Assembly: GCF_000381905.1 (NCBI RefSeq)
Contig: NZ_KB907249.1
Span: 62,001-126,000 of the forward strand
Direction of reading: 5' to 3'
DNA: 64,000 nt
From: Paenibacillus fonticola DSM 21315
GTDB lineage: Bacteria; Bacillota; Bacilli; Paenibacillales; Paenibacillaceae
This document shows positions 49,710 through 58,838 of the stretch, piece after piece (the stretch's first letter is position 1; each line of letters begins with the position of its first letter). The position numbers were made by a program, and so were the translations under genes. Under the pieces are notes generated by a model. The model had not been told where the DNA came from. It saw only the letters and a program-made list of their open reading frames with translations, and did not search any database.

Positions 49710-49840
49710 TTATCATGAAGGTGTCTTTTGGATGCCGAGTATGTTGGTCAGTATCGGATCAAATCAGTACGTTGGCGCAAGAGTTCATTGCTAGCTTTTC
49801 CCAGGAAATATGAGAAAATGGATTCAAGGAGAAGATGCAG

Positions 49841-50386
49841 ATGAACATTGGGGAGAAACTCAAACTGAGAAGACGAAAAGCAGGATTCACCCAGGAACAA
49901 ATTGCTTCCCGAATGAACATTACAAGACAAACGTTGTCTAATTGGGAAGTCGGTAAAAATACACCGGACATCGGTTCAATCATTGTGCTCGCTCAACTCT
50001 ACGGGATCTCCTTGGATGAATTGCTGCTTGGTAAAATTTATTTTAAAGGAGTGCCAGCCATGTTGACAAAACGAACGATCGATGAGATTCGAGCAATTAT
50101 TTCTAGTCATTACCCTAGGGCATCTCAGGTGAGAGAACTAACGGGGGGATTAGCTTCACAGACTTTCAGCTTCGAGGCGAACGGTCATCGCTACGTATTC
50201 AAGATGGGAACACGCAAGGAAGTTCACGAGAAGGAACAATGGATTACACAATGCCAGCTAAAGATGCTTGATTTAAACTATCATGGTGGCGCATATCGCC
50301 AAAGGGCTCACCAACAAGGAGATTTCACAGAAGTTGTTTATATCCGAAGGAACGATTGCGAACCATATAACCTCGATATTGGGTAA
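49841..50386 (+). pseudogene. Fused relic: XRE regulator plus aminoglycoside phosphotransferase-like start
   Basis: AAGGAG precedes ATGs at 49835 and 49841. Residues 1-64 are a complete XRE helix-turn-helix (GFTQEQIASRMNITRQTLS, NWEVGKNTPDIGS). In the same frame follows a second protein with its own AAAGGAG site and ATG at 50060: IDEIRAIISSHYPRASQV, then GGLASQTFSFEANGHRYVF, resembling the N-lobe of an APH-type kinase. After about 110 residues this turns into sequence that fits a LuxR domain in another frame. So a composite of truncated genes; the XRE part could still be expressed. Confidence 0.6.
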
Positions 50387-50462
50387 GACAGGCTTTACAC
50401 ACCGTACCCAGATAGCGATATATTACTTAACAGGAAGTCAATCGTTATTGCCAAAGCAATAG
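50283..50462 (+). pseudogene. LuxR-type helix-turn-helix fragment
   Basis: A frame overlapping the previous relic reads AHIAKGLTNKEISQKLFIS, EGTIANHITSILGKTG and HRTQIAIYYLTG, the DNA-binding end of a NarL/LuxR response regulator. The receiver domain is missing and a stop lies just upstream of the ATG. It is a third gene fragment at this junction. Confidence 0.65.
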
Positions 50463-50469
50463 TCAAAGC

Positions 50470-50497
50470 AAAAAAGGCCCAGTTCAAGGCCTTTTTT
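50470..50497. terminator. Bidirectional terminator
   Basis: AAAAAAGGCC pairs with GGCCTTTTTT around an eight-base loop. A and T runs on both sides allow use by the plus-strand relics and the minus-strand gentisate operon. Confidence 0.9.
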
Positions 50498-50537
50498 GCT
50501 GTATAGGGAGGGGCTATAAAATTAGTAGCATAATGCC

Positions 50538-51650
50538 CTAGGGAAGCAGCGGTTCAAAATGGCTTGTCACCCGTTGATGACCTCCATTTTCCTCGAAAGC
50601 TTCCTCGCGTTCCAGTTCAAATTTCTCCATAATGGGCAGGTCGCTTGCTGAGAACAGATAGGATTCCTCCTCTGCGACATGTTCATGCAGCGCCCAGTTC
50701 GGTATCACTAGGAAGTCGCCTTCAGACCAGTCGAATCGAACGCCGTCGATCACGGAGTAGCCAGAACCCTTATAAATTTGATAAATGACGGAATGGGTAT
50801 GGCGATGCGCTTTCGAGTGAAATCCTTTTGGCAGCTTTTGCATCCACGAAGCAATGTTAGGGTTTGCTGTTTTGCCGTTGGATGGGTTAATAAATTCAAC
50901 CGCAAATCCATCGTAAGGATCTGGTTCGTATTGTGACAAGCCTTTAAGGGCAGCAGCGGTTTGAGACCATTTGAAGGATCCGAGCGGTGCAACCTTCGCA
51001 TGACGGTCGGAAATCGGACGCACCATACCGCCTTCGTAGCGGCGAGCAGAATAATTGTCCGGCATCTGCGGCTGCTCAATTTTGTCTGGATACGGTTCGA
51101 AGAAGGTTCCGCCAATCGCATAGATCGTCGGGATATCCAGACAATCCATCCAGATCATCGGCTTATCTCCCGGATGAGAATGACCGTGCCACAAGCCTTT
51201 CGGGGTGGTCAGGAAATCGCCTTCCTCCATAAATATACGTTCGCCCTGTACGATCGAGTATGCGCCCTCACCCTTCATAATAAAGCGAAGCGCGCTTTGG
51301 GTATGGCGGTGGGACGGTGCTGTTTCACCAGGCAGGATTAACTGAACGGCAGCATAAAGGGTATGAGTGGTAGAAGCCCAGCCCCAGGGCTGGCGGCCTG
51401 TTAATCCGGGGTTTTGAAGATAAATCGCTCGCCGCTCGCCGCCTCGGTCAGGGGTGAAGATTTCACTTGCAGCCATTAGCTTTTCATGCAGCAGCTCCCA
51501 CTTCCACAAATAAGGAATGGCCTGAGGTTTTGGGGTATGATTCATTAAAGCAGGAATGGCATGCCATAGCGGACCCAGGTGATAACGCTCAATATCCTCA
51601 TTAAAATCCTTTACGATTTTACTTTGAAAAAAATCATTCGTTTCAGCCAT
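50538..51650 (-). CDS. Gentisate 1,2-dioxygenase
   Basis: This 370-residue bicupin iron enzyme opens the ring of gentisate (2,5-dihydroxybenzoate) to maleylpyruvate. The N-terminal cupin has the family motif APSHRHTQSALRFIMKG (His114, His116) and GDFLTTPKGLWHGH; the second cupin has FHSKAHRHTHSVIYQ and GDFLVIPNWALHEH. Length is as usual. The ATG at 51650 follows GAGG at good spacing; a GTG three codons upstream is too close. It is the last gene of a minus-strand operon with a DinB protein and a fumarylacetoacetase-family hydrolase, together the gentisate ring-cleavage route. Confidence 0.93.
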   Translation of the reverse strand: MAETNDFFQSKIVKDFNEDIERYHLGPLWHAIPALMNHTPKPQAIPYLWKWELLHEKLMAASEIFTPDRGGERRAIYLQNPGLTGRQPWGWASTTHTLYAAVQLILPGETAPSHRHTQSALRFIMKGEGAYSIVQGERIFMEEGDFLTTPKGLWHGHSHPGDKPMIWMDCLDIPTIYAIGGTFFEPYPDKIEQPQMPDNYSARRYEGGMVRPISDRHAKVAPLGSFKWSQTAAALKGLSQYEPDPYDGFAVEFINPSNGKTANPNIASWMQKLPKGFHSKAHRHTHSVIYQIYKGSGYSVIDGVRFDWSEGDFLVIPNWALHEHVAEEESYLFSASDLPIMEKFELEREEAFEENGGHQRVTSHFEPLLP

Positions 51651-51681
51651 TCGTGTCACGCCTCGCTTTCAATTTATGTTG

Positions 51682-52170
51682 TTATTTCGCTGTGTTAAAT
51701 TGCTCGATATTGCGTTTAATTTGCTTGTCATGCGAATTGGCATGGTCCACTACCAAATGTTGAATGACAAAAGACAGGGGCTTTGTGCCAAAACGCGGGT
51801 TGCGGCTCGGGGATTCCTGTTGAAGCTGATCGCTTGTGATCGGACCTAATACCTGCTCAACCCGCTGTATGATTTGTTCAAGCGAAGCCAGCACTTCGTG
51901 AAGGGAACGCTGGCCGGCCGAAGCTAATGCAGCCAAACGCTTCTCATCCTGAAGGCCGCGTCCCCATTCCGTCCCGGGCTTATCTAACAGTCTAGTGATT
52001 TCATCCAGCCAATACGGGAGGGCTTCATCCATATGGACCAGTACTTCCATTACAGACCATTTGTCTTCTGCAGGCTTCCATTTTATAAGTTCTGGGGACA
52101 ACCCTTTTGAGGTTGTAATGATTTGCTCTAAGGAGCGCTGCGTGCTTTCAATCGCATCCTGCATGTTCAT
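51682..52170 (-). CDS. DinB family protein, candidate maleylpyruvate isomerase
   Basis: This 162-residue DinB-fold protein has the full metal triad: His46 (EVLVHMDEALPYW), His143 and His147 within HLVVDHANSHDKQIK. The mycothiol-dependent maleylpyruvate isomerase of actinobacteria is a DinB-fold enzyme, and this gene lies exactly between the dioxygenase that makes maleylpyruvate and the hydrolase that uses fumarylpyruvate. Firmicutes use bacillithiol instead of mycothiol. I infer a bacillithiol-dependent isomerase; the sequence alone proves only the fold. GGAGGTATTTAC precedes the ATG. Confidence 0.7.
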   Translation of the reverse strand: MNMQDAIESTQRSLEQIITTSKGLSPELIKWKPAEDKWSVMEVLVHMDEALPYWLDEITRLLDKPGTEWGRGLQDEKRLAALASAGQRSLHEVLASLEQIIQRVEQVLGPITSDQLQQESPSRNPRFGTKPLSFVIQHLVVDHANSHDKQIKRNIEQFNTAK

Positions 52171-52182
52171 GTAAATACCTCC

Positions 52183-53118
52183 TTAATTTGCTTTGCTCAC
52201 TTTGTTTTCAAGTGCGCCGATTTTATCGATTTCAATGCGTACTACATCTCCGTCCTTCAAAAACACTTGCGGATCACGGGCAAACCCTACACCGCCTGGT
52301 GTTCCAGTAAGGATCACATCACCTGGCTCAAGTGTCATTAGTCCGGAAAGGAATTCTACCAAGCGCTGTACGGTAAATACTAGATTTGCCGTATTGGAAC
52401 GCTGGCGCTCTTCGCCGTTGACCGTGAGGACAACCTCTAAGCCGGACGGGTCCTGAAGCTCATCCGACGTTACCATCCAGGGGCCCATGGGCGCGCTTCC
52501 GTCAACAGCTTTGCCCTGCATCCATTGAATGGTTCTTCGTTGGATATCCCGGTAAGTCACATCATTAGCGATGGTATAACCGGCCACGTAGTCAAGCGCA
52601 TCAGCTTGGGATACATTTCTTGCACGTTTGCCGACCACAAAGACGAACTCCGCTTCATAATCCAACTGCTCTGAAATGGAAAAATAGGGAATATCATCCT
52701 GAGGTCCGATGATCGTATTCGGATATTTGGCGAATATAACCGGGAATTCGGGAAGCTCGCGCTTCATTTCAAGAATGTGCTCACGATAGTTATGACCAAC
52801 GCATATTATTTTGCTTGGATTTAAGACAGGTGCTTCAATCTTTACGTCTTCCGTGTTATGAATTACGGGGTAGGGAATGGTATCCACATGGTTGAGTGCG
52901 TAATCGACGGCACGCTTGGCTAACTCCATGCTTTCTGTTCCACCTTGCAGGAACTCAACCATATTGGCTGGAACGAATGCTTCAGCGATTTGTTTCGCGC
53001 GAATGGCGCCGTCTGCTTCAAGTTGAGCAAGGCAGGCATAATTTAAATCCACCACTTGCTCTCCATTTATGCAGCCGATCCGGACAGCACCTGCAGTGCT
53101 GTAGCTTACTAGTTTCAT
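52183..53118 (-). CDS. Fumarylacetoacetate hydrolase family protein, likely fumarylpyruvate hydrolase
   Basis: This 311-residue FAH-fold enzyme has a small N-terminal domain, then the catalytic core with ICVGHNYREHILEMKRE, LDYEAEFVFVVGKRARN (acidic metal ligands) and LTGTPGGVGFARDP. In this operon it most likely splits fumarylpyruvate to fumarate and pyruvate, the last step of gentisate breakdown. FAH proteins also act on acylpyruvates and in homoprotocatechuate routes. The start is uncertain: ATG 53118 lies 12 bases after GAGGAGG, TTG 53127 only about 3. First gene of the minus-strand operon, divergent from the IclR gene. Confidence 0.85.
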   Translation of the reverse strand: MKLVSYSTAGAVRIGCINGEQVVDLNYACLAQLEADGAIRAKQIAEAFVPANMVEFLQGGTESMELAKRAVDYALNHVDTIPYPVIHNTEDVKIEAPVLNPSKIICVGHNYREHILEMKRELPEFPVIFAKYPNTIIGPQDDIPYFSISEQLDYEAEFVFVVGKRARNVSQADALDYVAGYTIANDVTYRDIQRRTIQWMQGKAVDGSAPMGPWMVTSDELQDPSGLEVVLTVNGEERQRSNTANLVFTVQRLVEFLSGLMTLEPGDVILTGTPGGVGFARDPQVFLKDGDVVRIEIDKIGALENKVSKAN

Positions 53119-53409
53119 TTTGGACAACAGCCTCCTCTAGCATCATAATCAGTAAAATCCATGTTCATCTACACAAATAGTGAAATAAGTTCTTAAATGA
53201 TATTGAAATGCAAACGCCTTCATTTGTCAATACATAATATGAGGTGGATGTAAAATGCCTTGATTATATGACATATAGCTTGCGATTCCAAAATTTTATG
53301 ATTATCATATAATAAATACGCCTTAGTTCTCTATTTGAGAACAAAGGAGTACAGGGTTCTACAGGAAGGACGGTCTGTATAATTAGTCTGGAAAGGTTGT
53401 CTTCTGAAT

Positions 53410-54186
53410 ATGGCTGAAATCAAAGCAACAAATGTCATACAATCGCTTCAGGTAGGCTGTGATATACTCGAGCTCATTGCATCTAGCGGCAAGCCGTTAA
53501 AATATAATGAGATCTATGAATTGTCACATATGACTAAAAGCAATCTGCATAAATATCTGCATACGTTGACCTTAGTGGGACTGCTCTATCGGGATAAAAG
53601 CAGCGGACTGTATTCTTTGGGCAGCAAGCTTGTAGAGTACGGCATGAAAGCAGTGAATCAAGAAAATGTAGTAGAACGCGTCATGCCCTTCCTGCAGGAA
53701 ATGAATCAAACCTGCAAAAATACTGTACTTTTGACGTCCTGGTCCCAAAGCGGCCCGATGGTGGTTAGATTGATTAATTCCCAAGAAGGGTTGAATATCG
53801 GAGCCCAGCTGGGTACGGTGCTGCCATCCATGTCCGCTGCAGGCAAGGTGTTCTTAGCTTTTTTAGAGGAGAATTTAATGGATGAATGGAAGGCAGAAGA
53901 ACTCAAACGGATGGACGAAGCACAGCAGGCGTATTTCGACCAGGAAATTCAATTCGTTCGTTCCAACGGGATCGCTTTCGCAAGGGAGCCTCTCGTTCCA
54001 AGTATTTCGTCTATAGCATTTCCTATATTGAACTTTGAGGGTCGGTTGCTTGGTGTAGTCGTGGTTGTTGGTTTTTCGAATACGATTGCTGACAAGCTGG
54101 ACGATATGATGAGTCAGTATCTGATCAAAATGCGTAACGAGATCTCTGAAGCCTTCGGTTATAATATCAAACGAAAATTGAAATAA
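53410..54186 (+). CDS. IclR family transcriptional regulator
   Basis: This 258-residue regulator has an N-terminal winged helix (YNEIYELSHMTKSNLHKYL, then GLLYRDKSSGLYSLG) and the effector-binding IclR domain (AAGKVFLAFLEE, NGIAFAREPLVPSISSIAFPI). IclR proteins typically sense aromatic or acyl intermediates. It is divergent from the gentisate operon and heads the plus-strand catabolic genes, so it probably controls one or both. A TATAAT lies at 53308-53313 in the 290-base control region; no clear operator palindrome was found. Confidence 0.88.
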   Translation: MAEIKATNVIQSLQVGCDILELIASSGKPLKYNEIYELSHMTKSNLHKYLHTLTLVGLLYRDKSSGLYSLGSKLVEYGMKAVNQENVVERVMPFLQEMNQTCKNTVLLTSWSQSGPMVVRLINSQEGLNIGAQLGTVLPSMSAAGKVFLAFLEENLMDEWKAEELKRMDEAQQAYFDQEIQFVRSNGIAFAREPLVPSISSIAFPILNFEGRLLGVVVVVGFSNTIADKLDDMMSQYLIKMRNEISEAFGYNIKRKLK

Positions 54187-54201
54187 AGGGGAACGAAGTT
54201 C

Positions 54202-54609
54202 ATGATGGAGTCAACTTGGGAATTTAAAGTGCGTTTCGGAGAAACGGATATGGCCGGGATTGTATACTATCCTAATTTCTATCAATGGATGGATTCGTCT
54301 ACACATGAAATGCTGCGGCAAACTAGTTATCCAACCACCATACTATCGTCGATCAAGAAGGGTTTTCCTCTGGTTGAGGCGCAGTGCAAGTTCTATCATT
54401 CACTCCGATTTGACGATGAAGTTCAGGTAATATCGAAGGTGAAGGATGTTAAAAACAAAGTCATCGTGATTGAGCATCGTTTCATTAAAAAAGAGGATCA
54501 GCAGGTGGTCGCTGAAGGGCAGGAAACCAGGGTTTGGGTATCATTCGCAGAGGGGAACCTGAAGGCAGAAGCCATTCCGGAAGATTTAAGGCAAGTTTTT
54601 ATGAAATGA
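54202..54609 (+). CDS. Acyl-CoA thioesterase, 4HBT/YbgC type
   Basis: This is a 135-residue hotdog-fold thioesterase. The active-site segment VRFGETDMAGIVYYPNFYQ (residues about 9-27) has the catalytic Asp of the 4-hydroxybenzoyl-CoA thioesterase/YbgC class, and FYHSLRFDDEVQVISKV is typical too. It would release a free acid from CoA. In this cluster candidates are a hydroxybenzoyl-CoA or gentisyl-CoA. It lies 15 bases after the IclR gene, and AAAGGGGAACG precedes the ATG. Confidence 0.85.
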   Translation: MMESTWEFKVRFGETDMAGIVYYPNFYQWMDSSTHEMLRQTSYPTTILSSIKKGFPLVEAQCKFYHSLRFDDEVQVISKVKDVKNKVIVIEHRFIKKEDQQVVAEGQETRVWVSFAEGNLKAEAIPEDLRQVFMK

Positions 54610-54619
54610 ATTAATCAAA

Positions 54620-54657
54620 GAAGTACAGCCCAACAAGTCCGGGTTGTGCTTCTTTTC
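54620..54657 (+). terminator. Terminator after the thioesterase gene
   Basis: GAAGTACAGCCC pairs with GGGTTGTGCTTC (two mismatches) around AACAAGTCC, then TTTTC. Confidence 0.7.
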
Positions 54658-54826
54658 GTTCTACGTCCAGCCATGACGTTGTCCTAAGGGTTCAAGTCTC
54701 TAATGGAGGCTGAGGATTGTTCATGATGTATTAATTTCATCCTGCCAATTTGTTCATCATAGAAGTGTTTTAACCTTGTTCACTACACTAAACTGAAACT
54801 AAGTGTACATATAGGGAGGAAATACA

Positions 54827-55936
54827 ATGGGGAAGAAGAGCATTACTTTGCTTAATGTTGGCGATATCATTCTGGGCCCTGATCCAGAATCCTATTTTTC
54901 GGAAGTTAAGTCTGCCTTGCTGGAGGCGGATTTCGTGGTTGGACAGCTGGAGGTCACCCATACCGCTCGTGATGCCAAAGCGGTGGAACTGGACCGGCTG
55001 CCCGAAAACTTAAGCCCGCTTGCCTCGAACGGCTTTGATTTGGTAACGATGGCAGGGAATCATCTTATGGATGCAGGCTCCCAGGGGGTTGAAGACACGA
55101 TGGACTGGCTGAAGCAGCACGGCATCTCTTATGTCGGGGCTGGAATGAACTTGGAGGAAGCCAGGCGCCCTGTGATCTTAGAGCAAGACGGTACACGTAT
55201 CGGTTACTTGAATTATAACTGTGTAGGACCCAAATCGACATGGGCAGCCAAAGACAAGCCGGGGAATGCGTATTTGGAGGTCATTACGCATTACGAGTTA
55301 GAGCATGAAACTCCTGGAGGACCGCCGACGATCTATTCTTGGGCAACCCAGCCTACCTTGAAGCTAATGGAGGAGGACATCCGTCAACTGCGCTCCCAAT
55401 GCGATGTATTGGTCGTAGCTTTCCATAAAGGAATTGGACATACCCCTGCGAAGATTGCCCAATATGAGCAGCAGGTGTCCTATGCGGCGATCGATGCCGG
55501 CGCTGATTTGGTCGTGGCGCATCACGCACATATTTTAAGAGGCATCGAATTTTACAAAGGTAAAGCGATCTACCATGGTTTATGTAATTTTGTAACTTGG
55601 GTACCGCTGCTCGCGCCATCTGACGATAAAGATCCCGATTCATGGGCTATGAAACGAATTGAATTTTTTGGATTTGCGCCAGACCCGGAGTACCCGACAT
55701 ATCCTTTTCATCCAGAGGCCATTTATACGATCATTGCTAAAGCTGAAATCGAAGGTGGGAAAATTGTTCGTAACAGCTTTCTGCCCTGCCTGATCGATAA
55801 GAGTGGTAAGCCCATTATTCTTAAACGCGATGAACAGGGGCAGCAGGTCTTTGATTATATGGAAGCGATCACGCAAAAAGCGCGAATGAATGCGAAGTAT
55901 GCATGGTCAGGTGATGAAATTATTGTGACCGGCTGA
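54827..55936 (+). CDS. CapA-family (PGA_cap) metallophosphatase-like protein, copy 1
   Basis: This 369-residue protein is of the CapA family. Core motifs are LLNVGDIILG at the N-terminus, TMAGNHLMDAG, VVAFHKGIGHTP and VVAHHAHILRGIEFYKGKA, the metal-binding set of the calcineurin-like fold. It has no signal peptide or anchor, unlike CapA of poly-gamma-glutamate synthesis, and no capsule genes are near. Its neighbour is a paralogue. Placed among CoA-ester genes it is probably a cytoplasmic hydrolase of unknown substrate. AGGGAGG precedes the ATG. Confidence 0.82.
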   Translation: MGKKSITLLNVGDIILGPDPESYFSEVKSALLEADFVVGQLEVTHTARDAKAVELDRLPENLSPLASNGFDLVTMAGNHLMDAGSQGVEDTMDWLKQHGISYVGAGMNLEEARRPVILEQDGTRIGYLNYNCVGPKSTWAAKDKPGNAYLEVITHYELEHETPGGPPTIYSWATQPTLKLMEEDIRQLRSQCDVLVVAFHKGIGHTPAKIAQYEQQVSYAAIDAGADLVVAHHAHILRGIEFYKGKAIYHGLCNFVTWVPLLAPSDDKDPDSWAMKRIEFFGFAPDPEYPTYPFHPEAIYTIIAKAEIEGGKIVRNSFLPCLIDKSGKPIILKRDEQGQQVFDYMEAITQKARMNAKYAWSGDEIIVTG

Positions 55937-55975
55937 GAACGGGCTGAATGTACTCACAGGGGAGGCTGTAGATTC

Positions 55976-57088
55976 ATGGGAAAAGAGACTGTCTTCTATG
56001 CCGTTGGTGATGTAGGACCGACAAGGGAGGTTCCGTATACGATTTTTGAACAAGTGGCTCCATTAATCCAATCAGGGGATGTCGCTTTTTGCCAGCTTGA
56101 GCCCGTATTGTCTGAACGCGGAACACCTTTGCCGCAAGCAAGATTAGCCGCAAGAAGTCACCCCAATGCAGCAGCTGCCATTAAAAAGGCTGGCTTTCAT
56201 ATCGTATCGTTCGCGACTAATCACTGTATGGACTGGGGCAGAGAAGCCTTTCAGGATACTATTGATGTTCTTAAGCAGGAAGCTCTGCAAGTGATAGGTG
56301 TGGGACGGAATATCTCAGAAGCGCGAAAGCCCGCATACTATGAGCAAGATGGACTGCGAATCGCCTTTTTAGCCTACAATTCGATCCTCCCTCAAGATTA
56401 TTGGGCTACTGAGGATCGGCAGGGCTGTGTGCCTTTAAGAGCGCATACTTTATATGAACAAATTGAACATGATCAGCCGGGCACGCCATGCAGGATTCAT
56501 ACCTTTGCTCATCGCCAGGACTTGAAGCATATGGTTGAAGACATCCGAAAAGCCAAAGCCGGGGCAGATCTAGTGATAGTCTCCATGCATGCGGGTATTC
56601 ACTTTATCCCCGCTGTGCTGGCGGATTATCAGAAGGAAATGGCTTATGCTGCCATTGATGCGGGCGCAGATATGATCATTGGCCATCATGCCCATATTTT
56701 AAAAGGGGTTGAAGTATATAAAGGAAAAGCGATATTTTACAGCCTTGGGAATTTTGCGATTGATTCTCCGATCAAGTTCCACAAGGATCTGGAAAAACGC
56801 AAGTCGCACAAGGAGGTCGCTTCACTCAATCCGACATGGAAGGCAGGCAAAGGCTGGCCGGAGGATTCCTACAAAACGATGATTGTAAAGGGTGTCATTG
56901 AGGACAAAGCGATTAAAGGCGTGTCTTTTATCCCTGTTCAAATTGATGCGGATGATGTACCGCGGATCGTTACCCATGATGATCCGGACTTTGAAGGCAT
57001 TGCGGCATATGTCAAAGATATATCAAGCTCTCAAGGCTTAAATGTTAACTTTAATATACTAAAGGAAGAGGTGCAGATTATATTATAA
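55976..57088 (+). CDS. CapA-family (PGA_cap) metallophosphatase-like protein, copy 2
   Basis: This 370-residue paralogue of the preceding protein lies 39 bases downstream. Equivalent motifs are YAVGDVGPTRE, SFATNHCMDWG, IVSMHAGIHFIPA and IIGHHAHILKGVEVYKGKA. Here the first asparagine-histidine motif is TNHCMD instead of GNHLMD. The overall likeness shows tandem duplication followed by divergence, perhaps two subunits or two substrates. Again there is no signal peptide. GGGGAGG precedes the ATG. Role in the cluster unknown. Confidence 0.82.
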   Translation: MGKETVFYAVGDVGPTREVPYTIFEQVAPLIQSGDVAFCQLEPVLSERGTPLPQARLAARSHPNAAAAIKKAGFHIVSFATNHCMDWGREAFQDTIDVLKQEALQVIGVGRNISEARKPAYYEQDGLRIAFLAYNSILPQDYWATEDRQGCVPLRAHTLYEQIEHDQPGTPCRIHTFAHRQDLKHMVEDIRKAKAGADLVIVSMHAGIHFIPAVLADYQKEMAYAAIDAGADMIIGHHAHILKGVEVYKGKAIFYSLGNFAIDSPIKFHKDLEKRKSHKEVASLNPTWKAGKGWPEDSYKTMIVKGVIEDKAIKGVSFIPVQIDADDVPRIVTHDDPDFEGIAAYVKDISSSQGLNVNFNILKEEVQIIL

Positions 57089-57256
57089 AGAGGGATACGG
57101 GGATATAAACTGCTTGCTACACTGATAACTAAACAAAGGATTGAATTTGGTCCACCATGTACATTAAGGCCGGCCTTCAATGCTTCTATAATGATAAGTA
57201 ACCAAAAAACTTGACAAATGGAATGGAAGCGTTATCAGTCGGTGGGAGGGGAAGAA

Positions 57257-58816
57257 ATGAAAGCAGCCAGTAACAACTTCACGGTTTGGGATGTATTTGA
57301 AAGGACAGCGCAAGCCAACTTCGATAAAGAAGCGGTATATGATCTGGTACGGAGAATGAATTACGAACAACTTTTACATGAATCGGAACTGGCAGCAGCC
57401 CTGCTCATGTCACTCGGGATCAAGGCCGGGGATAAAGTAGGGGTATCGCTCCCAAACTGGAATGAAGCTGTAATTTTATATCTTGCCATCGCAAGACTTG
57501 GAGCCGTGCTTGTCCCCTTCAACCCCAAATATCGTTCACATGAGATGAAGCATATTCTGAGCAACTCAGGGGCAAAGCTGGTTTTTGTATGTGAGGAATT
57601 TGAAAATATGGAGTATGAAGTTGTTCAGCCGCTAGTGAACGAGATCATCACCGTTCGTTATAGCCAGCCTCCATTCCGGTCATATGAGGCTTTGGTTGCT
57701 GAGTTTGAACCTGCTGTATTGCCGGAGGTGCAGATCGAGGCAGAGGATATCTATTGTATTCTTTATACCTCTGGAACGACAGGCGCGCCGAAGGGCGCGC
57801 TCATTACGCACCAAGCTTTAGTGAAGTCGGGCATTGCCATTGGAAAAAGCATGAAATGTACGGATCAGGATGTGTTCCTGATTCTAGCTCCGATTTTCCA
57901 TGTCTTCGGGCTGGGATGTAATCTATTATCCGCTATTTATTTCGCTTCAAGGATGGTCTTGCTGGATAAATTTAAAGCGAGCAAGGCATTAGAGCTTATA
58001 CAGGAAGAGAAGGTTACCATTCAGCATGCCGTACCCTCGATGCTGAATTTGGAGCTGAAAGATCCTAATTTCAAACGCTATGATCTTTCCAGCCTGCGGG
58101 CAGGCATGACAGGGGCATCTCCTTGTCCGCCTGAAGTTATTCGTGCAGTTCGAGAAGAAATAGGCATGGTCTTAAGCATTTCCTACGGTGCTACTGAAAC
58201 CTGTACAGTGACGATTACAAATTATGATGATACAGAAGAGCATATTTACCAAACGATAGGTAAAGCAGTCGAAGGCGCAGAAGTGAAAATAGTGAATAGT
58301 CAAAGGGAAGAAGTCAATTACGGTGAAGTTGGCGAAATCGCCTGCCGAGGCTTTGGGGTTATGAAGGGATATTACCAACAGCCAGAGCAGACACGAACGG
58401 TGCTTGATGTAGACGGCTGGTTCTATACAGGCGACTTAGGCACAATGGATCGTGACGGTTATGTGCGTTATTTAGGCCGTAAGAAAGAAATCATCATTAG
58501 AGGCGGCTTTAACATTTATCCGCAGGAAGTAGAAGGCCTGCTGCAAAAGCATCCGAAGGTACTGGAAGCGGCTGTTTTAGGCTTGCCTGACTCTGTCATG
58601 GGGGAGATCGCCTGTGCCGTAGTAAGGCTGCGCCCGGGAGAAAGAGCTACCCCTGAGGAATTCATTGATTACTTGAAATCCATGATCGCTACTTATAAGC
58701 TGCCTTCAAGAGTGTTCTTTATGGATGAACTGCCTTCTACAGCAAGCGGAAAAGTTCAAAAGTCCAAGCTGCGTGAACTCATCATCCATGCGAAAAGCGA
58801 CGACTTAGGTAGATAA
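57257..58816 (+). CDS. AMP-dependent acyl-CoA ligase
   Basis: This 519-residue adenylate-forming enzyme activates a carboxylic acid with ATP and CoA. Motifs are YTSGTTGAPKGALITH (P-loop), the middle SYGATETCTVTI, YTGDLGTMDRDGYVRYLGR and the C-terminal catalytic lysine in PSTASGKVQKSKL. The start chosen is the ATG behind GGGAGGGGAAG; an ATG 13 codons upstream lacks a site. Related enzymes act on fatty acids, benzoates or cinnamates. In this cluster an aromatic or phenylpropanoid acid is likely. Confidence 0.88.
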   Translation: MKAASNNFTVWDVFERTAQANFDKEAVYDLVRRMNYEQLLHESELAAALLMSLGIKAGDKVGVSLPNWNEAVILYLAIARLGAVLVPFNPKYRSHEMKHILSNSGAKLVFVCEEFENMEYEVVQPLVNEIITVRYSQPPFRSYEALVAEFEPAVLPEVQIEAEDIYCILYTSGTTGAPKGALITHQALVKSGIAIGKSMKCTDQDVFLILAPIFHVFGLGCNLLSAIYFASRMVLLDKFKASKALELIQEEKVTIQHAVPSMLNLELKDPNFKRYDLSSLRAGMTGASPCPPEVIRAVREEIGMVLSISYGATETCTVTITNYDDTEEHIYQTIGKAVEGAEVKIVNSQREEVNYGEVGEIACRGFGVMKGYYQQPEQTRTVLDVDGWFYTGDLGTMDRDGYVRYLGRKKEIIIRGGFNIYPQEVEGLLQKHPKVLEAAVLGLPDSVMGEIACAVVRLRPGERATPEEFIDYLKSMIATYKLPSRVFFMDELPSTASGKVQKSKLRELIIHAKSDDLGR

Positions 58817-58838
58817 CTAGCTGCGAGAGGTGAAGGAG

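Noticed and set aside
54827-57088. CapA proteins as capsule synthesis genes
   Set aside because: No capB, capC or ligase genes nearby and no membrane anchor.
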